Shown one piece after another: positions 1 through 8,639 of a stretch of 64,000 nucleotides of DNA; within the stretch, counting starts at the first letter, position 1; each line of letters begins with the position of its first letter. Made by a program: the position numbers and the translations under genes. The notes beneath the pieces are model-generated. The model saw nothing but the letters and a program-made list of their open reading frames with translations, did not search any database and was not told the origin of the DNA. Origin of the DNA: Anthoceros angustus (taxonomy: Eukaryota; Streptophyta; Anthocerotopsida; Anthocerotales; Anthocerotaceae); contig VJWM01000179.1 in the NCBI GenBank assembly GCA_010909165.1, positions 248,001-312,000 on the forward strand. The letters are read 5' to 3'.

Positions 1-599
1 GCACACGCAGTGGGAAAGCCCGAGAACATCAACATCAGCCCCGATAGCGAACAAAAAAGCGAGGAGAAGAGGGCTGGCCTGATGGAAGCGAGATCGGTAG
101 AATACCCAAGTCGCTTTAATGGCTCCGGTACTCCTTAGTGTATTCATGGATGCTAGTTCATATGGCTTCTCGCATCAAGAAATCACGTTACGAGTTCTGA
201 TGTCCAATTTTTGGTGGAAGTTGTTTGACTAAATGACACATGAAGAGGACTGCATGTCTCTTGCCTGAAGGTGGTGCATGTCTCTTGCTTGAAGGTGGTG
301 CATCTCTCTTGCCTGAGGGTGTTGTGGAGTGCTGGTTGCGGCCAGCTCCGCTTCCTGTGCCGTTTCCTAACTCTTGCTATGATTTATGTGAGAGCCCAAA
401 GCAAGTGGTACAATTGGGGAACCGTGGCTTGTGTCTCTGACGACCGCCACGGGCTCCTGTGAATTTGTCAATGGCACTACGCTTACAATGTGAATTTGTC
501 AATGGCACGAAGCCCGATCGAGGACATAACGTCAAGATCGCTTTGCAATGGACCTTGTATATGAGACTACGTTGTGAATTTGGTGTAAACGCGCAGAGG
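1..599. other. Left-edge stretch without a supported gene
   Basis: I see no domain, splice pattern or codon bias that supports a gene. Bases 240-330 carry short imperfect copies of a word like TCTCTTGCCTGAAGGTGG, and 460-500 repeats GTGAATTTGTCAATGGCAC twice. It reads as decayed repeat leading into the GTTGTAAA-rich block. Confidence 0.5.
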
Positions 600-870
600 C
601 TGATCCCGGCCTTGTCATACATTTTACAACACACAAGTGCGCTTTGCAACGAGCTGTGTTGTAAATTAGACTATGTTGTAAAATTCGTGGGAGGCCCATC
701 TTGGCCTCTCTTAAACGTTTTACAATGTACAGGTGCGGTTTGCAATGGATCGTGTTGTAAATTAGATTAGGTTGTACGATGTTGTAAAACATGAGAGAGG
801 CCCGATCCCGCCGCCTCAAACATTTTACAACATGTATAACATTTTATAACGACCGTGTTGTAAAACACGG
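600..870. repeat. GTTGTAAA/TTTACAAC-rich block, left part
   Basis: About ten copies of GTTGTAAA or its complement TTTACAAC lie in both orientations in 270 bases, for example near 615, 658, 690, 720, 753, 790, 823 and 857. Dense short words in both orientations are typical of the subterminal regions of CACTA (En/Spm) transposons, where they bind transposase. I see no terminal CACTA sequence here, so the class is inferred. Confidence 0.5.
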
Positions 871-1799
871 TCCGCTGCAAAGCCCAATTGAATGCTTTGT
901 CTTGCCGGGAGGAGGTGACCGATCGGAGAGAAGCGGGAGGAGGTGACTGACAGAGGTGTGTTTGGGTATACCTCTTCACTCCCACTTGTTGATCATTTTG
1001 GAAAGTGATGCTCCAACAACCGGATCATCTCCGGTCCTTGTAGGATGGAGTCGGGTGAAAGCTGCAGATGCATTGCTCACCGCCCAGCCCTCGCCGGTAT
1101 ATATTCGAGCGTGCTGAGAAACCAGTCCTCACCAGTGCGTTATATTCCTCTTCTTCATCTTCACGCCTGCAATTGGAGAAGGGGTTGTGGAGCGAATCGT
1201 CGAGATGTCGTCCTCCTCTAAGGATGCGAACCCCGCCACCAAGAAGAGACTCCCTAGGCCGCTGTGCAAGCAAGGCGGCTAGGACAACCGCCTCCTCTGC
1301 TGCCGCAAGGGACCCACGACACTGCGGGAAGCTGAGCCGACTAAGAAACGGAGCGCCCGCACAACGCGGGTGCCGAGGACTAGGCGCGAGGCCATAATCG
1401 CGGAGGACATGGGAGGTCCTCCATTGCGGCGCTTAGCTTCCACAATTTCTCCCACGCTGCCCCTACGCCACCCGCAAAGAGGGAGCCTGTGGCCTCATGC
1501 CTGTGGGCCCGAGGCTATGTCTGACGGAGGAGGTGAGGCCCTCACGGCCTCGAATTTCCCTCGAGGTAACCCCGATAAGGATGTGAAGATTGTGAGCCTA
1601 GGCACCGTGCAATGTACCGCCTCCTATCTCGTATCGATGCAAGCATACCGGTCTCATGAAACGGATCGAAAGGAGTTACACTGCCTCGGTCATGTTGTAA
1701 GTCACATGAAGTGACCGGTTTTGCTTCATCTCTGCTCCTACTCCCACTCGCTCTAAAGCTATCTAATTGCTTTGTGTCTTGACTGCAGGATCTGTCTTG
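871..1799. other. Spacer between the two TTTACAAC-rich blocks
   Basis: GC-richer than its flanks. A TATA-like TATATATTC lies near 1,098 and an ATG at 1,204 opens 25 codons before a stop. I found no recognizable protein. If the flanking word clusters are the two subterminal regions of one DNA transposon, this would be the interior of a short non-autonomous copy. Confidence 0.3.
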
Positions 1800-2960
1800 A
1801 GGATTGAGGTATAACATTTTACAACATGTATAACATTTTACAATGTATTTGCAATGAACATGCCACATCAGCAATTTCACTAATATATAGCCTCATAAAT
1901 GACATAAATCAGGAAAAGGTCTCTTCCACATATTTACAACGGCATTTGACAAACATGCCACATCGAATCTTACTAATATATAACCTCATAAATTACATAA
2001 ATAAGGAAAAGGCATGCCACATCGCAATCTTACTAATATATAACCTCATAAATTACATAAATAAGGAAAAGGCATGCCACATCACAAGAATCTTACTAAT
2101 ATATAACCTCATAAATTACATAAATAAGGAAAAGGTCTCTTCCAAAATTTACAACGGCATTTATGCGACAAACATGCCACATCAGCAAATAATATATTTA
2201 TTCATGGATATTGGCTGGCTTGTGCATTTTACAACCATAGTTACGACGCATGTGCCACGTCGATAAATATACAATAAAATGAATAATCCAATAATATAAC
2301 ATAAATTGGAGAAACCATTTTACAATGATATTTGCAATGAGCTTGCCATGTCAGCAAATAATAAATTTATTTATAGATATTTATATAAAATGGTTTTCAT
2401 GCTTTACAACCATAGCTACAATGCATGTGACACGTCAAGAATACAAAAAAAAAAGATAATCCCATAACTAACATAAATCCAGAGAAACATATTTACAACA
2501 TCATTTGCAACGAACTTGCCACATCAGCAAATAATAAATCTATTCATAGATATTCCAATAAATGGTATTATTCCAAAAATCAAGTCTTGCACAATTTACA
2601 ACCACATCTACAACAAACATGGTTTACAACGTCTTTTACAAGTACCGTTTACAACATCCTTTATGCCACGTCATTATAAATTCAACAAAATGTAGTTTTA
2701 TTAACAAATAACCCCCATAGTTTTCTAAATCAAAAGAGTTTATGCACAATTAACAACGTCATGTACAACGAGCAAGCCATGTCAACAAACCCCGTTGTAA
2801 AATTTGTGTCAACATGCCATGTCAACAAATCCCGTTGTAAAATTTGTGTCAACATGCCATGTCAACAAACCCTTGTAAAATCCATGCCACATCATATTAG
2901 TTAGGAACCCTTGTTGTAAATGTTCAAAAACTTACAAGGGCTTTGAGTAGTAAGAGTGTT
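1800..2960. repeat. TTTACAAC-rich AT block with 61-93 bp tandem copies
   Basis: The word TTTACAA(C/T) recurs many times, often beside the motif CATGCCACATC, as in the block at 600-870. Inside it, a unit starting ACTAATATATA recurs at about 1,878, 1,971, 2,032 and 2,094 (spacings 93, 61 and 62 bases). A 146-codon open frame at 1,826-2,266 is only the translation of these units. Near 2,780-2,870 another unit (CATGTCAACAAA with GTTGTAAAATTTGTG) repeats three times. Confidence 0.7.
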
Positions 2961-3119
2961 GTAGTTTCCTCTAACTAAACTTAGACCCATTTGTAAAAGG
3001 TAGCCCTCCTTGTAGTGTTCGAGGACATGGGATTCTCACATGGGCGGGCAAGTCCGGGTGAGGGGCTGGCCCGCCATGGGAGCAGGGTGACCACATGGGT
3101 GGCCCGACGAGTGATGCAA

Positions 3120-3440
3120 GACGTTTTGTTTTCTACGCGCCGCAAAGCCGGAGCTATCCATTCAAGAAGGCGTTGAGCGAAATGTAGGGACACTCTATCG
3201 CTTGCCATTTGTCTACAACGACACCGAAAACATGGTTTGTTACTCCGATGTTGCAACGCGAAGCGGCGGCACATGTTACGGAAGCTTGCAACCTCATTGT
3301 CCGTGCATGTCAGCATCGGCAGCGCAAGGGTTGGGCTATTGTTGCGGGAAGGCATACGCCTTCAAGTTCCAGCCTCGTTTGGGCGAGTTGTGCGGTGTTG
3401 TCTACTACCCGTTGGTAGAATTGGACTATGTGCTTGTGAT
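3120..3440 (+). pseudogene. Broken copy of an unknown repeat-associated gene
   Basis: Frame 1 reads LPFVYNDTENMVCYSDV from 3,202, the match then moves to frame 2 (TEACNLIVRAC, KGWAIVAG) and returns to frame 1 for KAYAFKF. The same order occurs on the minus strand at 49,351-49,596 as RLPFTYNRTEHLVCYS, DACDLIVQTC, TILAGNAFAFKF. So this is a relic with at least two frameshifts of a gene present twice in the window. I recognize no known domain and infer no function. Seen: the homology and the frame breaks. Inferred: that it travelled with a mobile element. Confidence 0.7.
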
Positions 3441-4560
3441 GGATGAATCACATCACGGATCATGGCCTTTGTTTGCTCCTTGAAAGCCGGCCCGATTTTG
3501 ATTAGATTAGACAACTGCTTTTTTAAGGCATGGTGGCGTGGAGGCATTTTGATTAGGTGGTTGTAGCTTGTATGGCATCCGCTAGGCCACATTAAATGTA
3601 GGGATTTCACTCTTAGCCGACAGCGGCAAGTCATATGGTGTGTTTTGTTATCAAACTCTCACGCTCCAAGTTGTGGCCCGATGTCATTGGTGACTCCTCG
3701 ATCTGGGATGTGAGCTGGAAAACTCCAATTTGTAATGAGCAATGAAGAAGCTTGGTCGATGGTTGTCTACGGCATAGGCACCATTCCATCCAATGTTGCA
3801 AGAAGATGGGCGAACCGATGCACACGATTATCCCAAACCATAAGGGGTAGGACCAGCGGGGCTGGAATCGTGGCAACAAAGAGCAATGTCGGTAACTGGG
3901 TTTTGACGGCCCGTGGAGGGCCGGATCCATCGAACTCGCAATAAGATCGGAAGTTGAGCACCAAAGCCGGACCAGCAGCCCAAGAATTTGTTCCCATCCA
4001 CCAAAGAATTAGATTTCGGTGGCCTTTTCGGTGAATAGCGGTGCTGTGAGGGCGATCAACCCGTTCGCAACCTTATCATGGATAACCGGGAAAAATGAGC
4101 AAATCATGCGTCATATTTTGAACCGTTCATTTTGCGTCTTGACCACTGCCACTTTGACAACTCGATGTGGAAACCATGTTTATGAGACGCCAGGAACCCC
4201 CCGTCATTGCACCCTCGTCATAAAGAGTGATGCATTGTAGTAGTGCAAGCACACTTCATCCCAACCAAGAAGCGAGTGAAAGCTTCCCAAGTTGGTCAGT
4301 TGTGCAAGAAGCATGTGTATGTGTTATATGGACTGCCTATGCAAATTGTGAGTCATAGAGATCTTAGATTCACTGGTTTTAGCAACAGCGTATGAAGAGC
4401 TTAGGAGTGCAATTATATGTAAGCATAGTGTATGTCATGCCATGTGACACTAATCTCTGCAGTTGGTTTTAGTGTTTGATTAACATTAATTAATCTAATT
4501 ACTTATCTTTAAGTAAGTAATTAGTATTAATTAATCTAAAATATTTATGTTAATTAAATA
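3441..4560. other. Intergenic/repeat-derived stretch, no gene seen
   Basis: No open frame here resembles a protein I know. It becomes AT-rich from 4,480, with alternating TTAATTAAT and AAGTAAGTAATTAG words that form weak inverted repeats. Confidence 0.5.
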
Positions 4561-4589
4561 CTGATTAGTGTTAATTAAACATTATTAGC

Positions 4590-4737
4590 AATAGCTAAGT
4601 GGATAAGCTCAAGTAATATGCTTTGGCATATTCCTTGCATATTATAGTGTATTCTTAGGATACAATAACTAAGTGGATAAGTTCAAGTAATATGCTTTAG
4701 CATATTCCTGGTATATTATACTGTATTCTTAGGATAT
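4590..4737. repeat. 74-bp tandem duplication
   Basis: Two near-identical 74-base units start at 4,590 and 4,664 (AATAGCTAAGTGGATAAG and AATAACTAAGTGGATAAG) and differ at a few positions. They lie just before a TATA-like box (TATATATAG near 4,797), an arrangement common in LTR U3 regions, but I cannot define LTR ends. Confidence 0.8.
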
Positions 4738-4796
4738 TTTCGGCGTATGCTGATACCAATAGGATAACTTAGGAATATGCCGATGGCAAGAGCTAG

Positions 4797-4805
4797 TATA
4801 TATAG
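4797..4805 (+). promoter_or_regulatory. TATA-like box, possible LTR remnant
   Basis: AGTATATATAGACCC follows the 74-bp duplication and is followed by a gene-less leader. This fits an old LTR promoter, but no partner LTR was found. Confidence 0.3.
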
Positions 4806-5050
4806 ACCCTTTCACATAGGGCAAGCGCAGATCATAGCTTGTCCTCTTGATATGCAATGCAAGGGTGTTGTGAGGAGGCCAAAGCTATGACTCTGAGAGC
4901 GATGTGTGAGGAATTTACGTGTTGTTCTCGTGGGGAGAGTGTGTTTGTGCCACGATGTGCGAGCTACTCCCTCCTATTGTTACAAGCTATGACCTCATGT
5001 GTGTATGCAAGATAGGCGTGCTAGGATTGATAAGCTTGTTAGGCTTAGTG

Positions 5051-5220
5051 TGCTAGGCGATGTTAGGCCGTGCTAGGCTTAGTGTGCTAGGCGATGCTAG
5101 GCTGTGCTAGGCTTAGTGTGCTAGGCGATGCTAGGCCGTGCTAGGCTTAGTGTGCTAGGCGATGCTAGGCCGTGCTAGGCTTAGTGTGCTAGGCGATGCT
5201 AGGCCGTGCTAGGCTTAGTG
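5051..5220. repeat. 34-bp minisatellite, five copies
   Basis: Exactly five 34-base units start at 5,051, 5,085, 5,119, 5,153 and 5,187. Each is three related 10-mers (TGCTAGGCGA, TGCTAGGCCG, TGCTAGGCTT) plus AGTG, so there is a second level of repetition inside the unit. A partial unit precedes it. The array ends abruptly at the first base of the gypsy integrase fragment. Confidence 0.95.
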
Positions 5221-5435
5221 AATTTTTTGTTCATATCCTTGAAATTGAAGGTGAATTGTGGGTGAAATTGAAGAATTTCCTTCTACCACAAGGGTTGACC
5301 TCAAAGTTGAGGCCTAAGTATGGAGGACTTTTTGTAGTTCTGAAGCGCATTGAAAACGTGGCTTACAAACTACAATTACTTGAATGGATCTTCTCCCATG
5401 ATGTGTTTCATGTCTCTTTGCTAAACCATTTGTGA
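5221..5435 (+). pseudogene. Ty3/gypsy integrase C-terminal fragment
   Basis: The frame encodes the end of a Ty3/gypsy polyprotein. It includes LPQGLTSKLRPKYGG, VAYKLQL and HDVFHVSLLNHL, which match the widely conserved family end (KLxPKYxGPF, VAYKLxLP, HxVFHVSxL), and then stops. This part of integrase helps bind DNA. The rest of integrase, reverse transcriptase and gag are absent. Upstream the frame runs into the 34-bp minisatellite, so the element was cut there or the array invaded it. It is followed by a purine-rich tract near 5,605 and an LTR-like region. Confidence 0.8.
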
Positions 5436-5844
5436 TTTCGAAAGAGAATGAGGATATGAACAAGAAAAATTATTTCAATTTGGTTCAAGACAGACCTCAT
5501 GGAGTGCAAGAGATTGTTGAATTTCTAGGAGAGAGAGAAGCGGATGTTGTTCGTGGAGATCTCACGTTACACTAGAGGTCATTGAGGATAATAACATCTT
5601 CCCAGTGGGGGAGAGAAAAACGGTACTGGTGAAATAAGATAGAAATGTGAAAAGTTAAAAGAGGTAAAATACTAATTAGTAACTGTCTAGAAGATGCATG
5701 TGTTGTATGCTTCATGCAATCTTCAATGAGAGAGGAATTGCTGCAGCCACTATTGAAGAGCTGTCTAGAGAGGACTCTTAGTGATCAGTAGTATGAAAGA
5801 ATCCCTTCAGTTAACAGCTGCCTAATTAAGGTGAGCTTGCGGGA

Positions 5845-5852
5845 TATATAAG
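5845..5852 (+). promoter_or_regulatory. TATA box of the gypsy LTR
   Basis: GGGATATATAAGGGC is a good plant TATA context. The 49-bp array begins about 25 bases downstream, where transcription would start. Confidence 0.5.
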
Positions 5853-5875
5853 GGCGAGAGCAAGCCCTTGGAGAG

Positions 5876-6071
5876 GGAATCATTCTATTTATTGTGCACT
5901 GCAAGCCTTGTGTTGAGAGAACAAGGAATCATTCAGTTTATTGTGCGCTACAAGCCTTGTGTTGAGAGAACAGGGAGTCATTCAGTTTATTATGTGCTGC
6001 ATGCCTTGTGTTGAGAGAACAGGGAATCATATAGTTTATTGTGCGCTGCAAGCCTTGTGTTGAGAGAACCG
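5876..6071. repeat. 49-bp tandem array, four copies, in the LTR
   Basis: Four 49-base units begin near 5,876, 5,925, 5,974 and 6,023. Each has GGAATCAT, TTTATTGTGC, CAAGCCTTG and TGTTGAGAGAAC with a few substitutions. The position just after the TATA box suggests an expanded R/U5 leader. Confidence 0.9.
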
Positions 6072-6295
6072 TGGAGAGCCTAACTACTAATTTTGTTGTT
6101 GAGTCAAGGGTAGTAGCCAGTTAGGCCTAGACTATCAGACTTAAGTATGTATTCTGTGAATAAAGAGGAGCACCTTGAGGAGGGTGGACTGTGAGTCATT
6201 GGACGGCGGGCTACTTAGAGTCTAGTGCTGCATCATGAGATTGAGAGCACCGAGAATTGTGCAAGTCTCTATCAATTGGCAGGGTCTTAGACCGC

Positions 6296-6388
6296 TTCCT
6301 TACCGGCTGCAGAATAAGGAAGCTTGCCGCTTCCTTACGGGCTGCAAAATAAGGAAGCGGCAAGCTTCCTTACCGGCTGCATAATGAG
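6296..6388. repeat. Nested direct and inverted repeat
   Basis: CTTCCTTACCGGCTGC occurs three times (once with CGGG), separated by AATAAGGAAG. The two spacers CTTGCCG and CGGCAAG are each other's complement. The middle forms a hairpin: a 20-base arm from about 6,318 is the exact complement of the arm ending about 6,369, with a 12-base loop. Function unknown. Confidence 0.8.
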
Positions 6389-7484
6389 AGTTCTATCCCA
6401 AGACGCCCCGAAGGACCTACGCTGGCTTCAAGAGCTTCCTTTGTCTTTTACCTCGGGGCGTAACCTACGGTATATGAGGTTCATTTCTAGTTGTCGATAG
6501 AGTGAAGACATTGCTCGTCACCAAGTCACATTGCATGGGATTTGACAGCAGGTACTACCGTTTGTTGCTGTATGCTTTCACTTTTAACCAAAAATGATGC
6601 CGCTCTTAAAAACTTAGATCAAAAAGGAAAGGTCAATCAGGTTGCGATGTGTAACCGCCTCGATGAAGTGCGTCTCCCTGCTGCCGTGAAATAGAATATG
6701 CCAGACGAATCAAAAGCGCTGTCCTGTTCGATTCTTTGGCACGCTAATCTCGGGCTCCTGCGAGCATACCGGTCTGCAATCTTCAACGTCGATTCCACAG
6801 CTGCCGTACTGATCGTCTCTCCAACTCCGCGCATGGCACCGCAGTGACGGTACTAGGTACGCTCAATAATTCCGCCACACTTCAGCAGACAACAGCCGCG
6901 CAATTTAGAGGAGGTGCAAGCTACAGCAGCTCCAACTTTGCGTCACAATTTGGGCAGACCTTGCGGCCACACTCAAAAAACAACACCGACCGAGAGTTCC
7001 TTGCGGACGGGCATTCAAGGTTTGCCGGTAGCTCACACAACTCGCAATGTGTAAACCGGAATAGGGCAGAAGCTGATGCCTACGGCTGGTCCTATCCTCG
7101 TTTGACAAGTTGCTCGGTGAACAACCATTGCCACAATAAAACGGTCACCCCTACTAGGTCCCGCGATGTAAGGTATACTCCATAGAAGTCGCTCACAGAA
7201 TGTACATACAGGTGTCTCAGCCCTAAAGCCGCAGGATCTCCCCACCGTCGCCGTCCGCTGCAAAATTTCTCCTCCATCGTCCCATTCTCCACAGAATTAA
7301 GAGGTAGATAAGGCCAGTGCTATACACTGGACTACTCCAGCATACGAGACCGACCCCATCCTCCGAAGAAAGGATTTCGGAATAGACCACGGCGTCCCCG
7401 GGCTGCAACAAGAAAAAACTCAACAACACAACATGCTGCTTCATCTTACCTAAGAAGCCCCGTAGCTCCCGCAGCAGAAAGTCC
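6389..7484. other. Spacer, no gene supported
   Basis: Several frames of about 60-110 codons exist on both strands, but none has a recognizable motif. The part nearest 7,480 may be the 3' UTR of the Cys/His-rich exon on the minus strand. Confidence 0.4.
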
Positions 7485-8036
7485 TCAGTTGATATCCATA
7501 AAAGTTGAGATAGGGAGCACTCTCTGCCTGAAAGGGGACTCAAAACCGGGTGGGTTCTTCATCATGTCACGGCATCTCTTCATGGGTGACGTCTCACTAT
7601 TCTCTGCGTCCCGCTTCCTTCTCACTCCCCGGATTGCATCCTGCTCGGATATGGTAAGAGGAAACACTCTTCCGCTCACTCGGCACAGCGTGCTGTGATT
7701 GTCATACATAACTCTCTGGTTGCAGTTCTGGTCACACACATGGCTGCTGCCACTCGTGGCACATCGATAGAGATTGGCCCAGACATGCTGCACCTCGCAA
7801 CGGCGGTCACACCGGTGCCCGGCCGCCTCTCCAAAGCCAAGATAGCTGGAAAGGTAGATTGTGTTGATGTCTGAGTTGAAAGACCGGTAATCAACTTCCA
7901 TTGCGAAAGTTATGGGAACCTGCATAACCAAGCCAGCCACAGCCTCGTCAGGCTTTGCTTCACCACGCTCCTCACATGCTAGACGCAAAGCTCCATAAAT
8001 AGACGCGGCGGGGGGAAGCAAGCGCAAGCAGTCGTA
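7485..8036 (-). CDS. Last exon of a Cys/His-rich plant protein (partial)
   Basis: The frame is open from a good 3' splice site (TTTCAG ends at 8,037 on the minus strand) to a stop at 7,485, giving 183 residues from YDCLRLLPPAASIYG. The middle has a regular metal-ligand pattern: HRCDRRC, then C-x2-SG-x2-H-x-C-x3-C, then C-x2-SG-x2-F (CATSGSSHVCDQNC and CRVSGRVF). A basic tail with VRRKRDAE and MKRCRDMM suggests a nuclear signal. No in-frame ATG lies before residue 38, so the 5' exons are upstream (higher coordinates) and I could not place them. I believe plants have a conserved uncharacterized family of this kind, but I cannot name it. Zinc binding is inferred from the spacing. Confidence 0.6.
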   Translation of the reverse strand, partial: YDCLRLLPPAASIYGALRLACEERGEAKPDEAVAGLVMQVPITFAMEVDYRSFNSDINTIYLSSYLGFGEAAGHRCDRRCEVQHVWANLYRCATSGSSHVCDQNCNQRVMYDNHSTLCRVSGRVFPLTISEQDAIRGVRRKRDAENSETSPMKRCRDMMKNPPGFESPFRQRVLPISTFMDIN

Positions 8037-8435
8037 CTGAAATTACCAACACTAGTTTCAAGTGCAAAGAAACGCGGGAATGCTGCCGACAGCAGACTCC
8101 GAAGGCATGCGAGACAAAGCCGCGCCTGCTCTTCAAAACACCAGCGAAGCTCTCCCCCTCAAAAGGAAGCCAGCAACATTTGCCACATGCAAAGCTATGA
8201 AGACAAAGCCTTTCCTTCCCCTCTCAATCTTCCTGCGCCGCGGGCACGCATGCCAGGCATCACCATGAAGCAAAGCCAATTCAGAGCGAGCAAGCGAGCG
8301 CCGTTCACCCCTCTCCCCGCCGCCTTACCCCTGTGGGCTGCCTCGAACCCGCACCGAAACAAGAAAAACGCGCTCTCCTACACTCCTACTGCATCGTCCT
8401 GGCCTAAGCACGCAGAGCTACTTACCGCAGAGACG

Positions 8436-8618
8436 ATGGCCGCAATTGCACAGAGCCCCAGCGCCGCCTCTCCGCTTCCGCTTCCTGTGGAGAGGCCGCC
8501 GCAAGCACTTCGCGCAGAACTTGTGAGGCGCCGCGCGGCGTCTTCTTTCCGCCTTCCGCAGCGCAGGTCTGGGGAGAAGCGGAGAATGTGTCGGCAAGGA
8601 ATGACAGGAGGGTCCTGA
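8436..8618 (+). CDS. Possible first exon with transit-like N-terminus
   Basis: ATG at 8,436 opens 60 codons rich in Ala, Ser, Pro and Arg with few acidic residues (MAAIAQSPSAASPLPLP), as in plastid transit peptides. It lies in a GC-rich stretch upstream of the transglycosylase-like gene. No downstream exon could be joined with confidence, and it may be chance in GC-rich DNA. Confidence 0.2.
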   Translation: MAAIAQSPSAASPLPLPVERPPQALRAELVRRRAASSFRLPQRRSGEKRRMCRQGMTGGS

Positions 8619-8639
8619 ACCAGGGGGAGGAAGGTGACG

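Larger units (their letters stand above)
5603..6280 (+). mobile_element. Gypsy 3' LTR-like region
   Basis: A polypurine tract (GTGGGGGAGAG, about 5,605-5,616) follows the integrase end, as in plant gypsy elements. It is followed by a TATA box (TATATAAG, 5,845-5,852) and a repeated leader. The boundaries are approximate: no partner LTR is present, and the TG and CA ends are guesses. Confidence 0.55.

Noticed and set aside
1826-2266. Plus-strand open frame of 146 codons
   Set aside because: It only translates the AT-rich tandem units (LIYNLINYINKEKACH repeated).
5051-5220. CRISPR-like regular repeat
   Set aside because: The units are contiguous without unique spacers and the DNA is from a plant nucleus.
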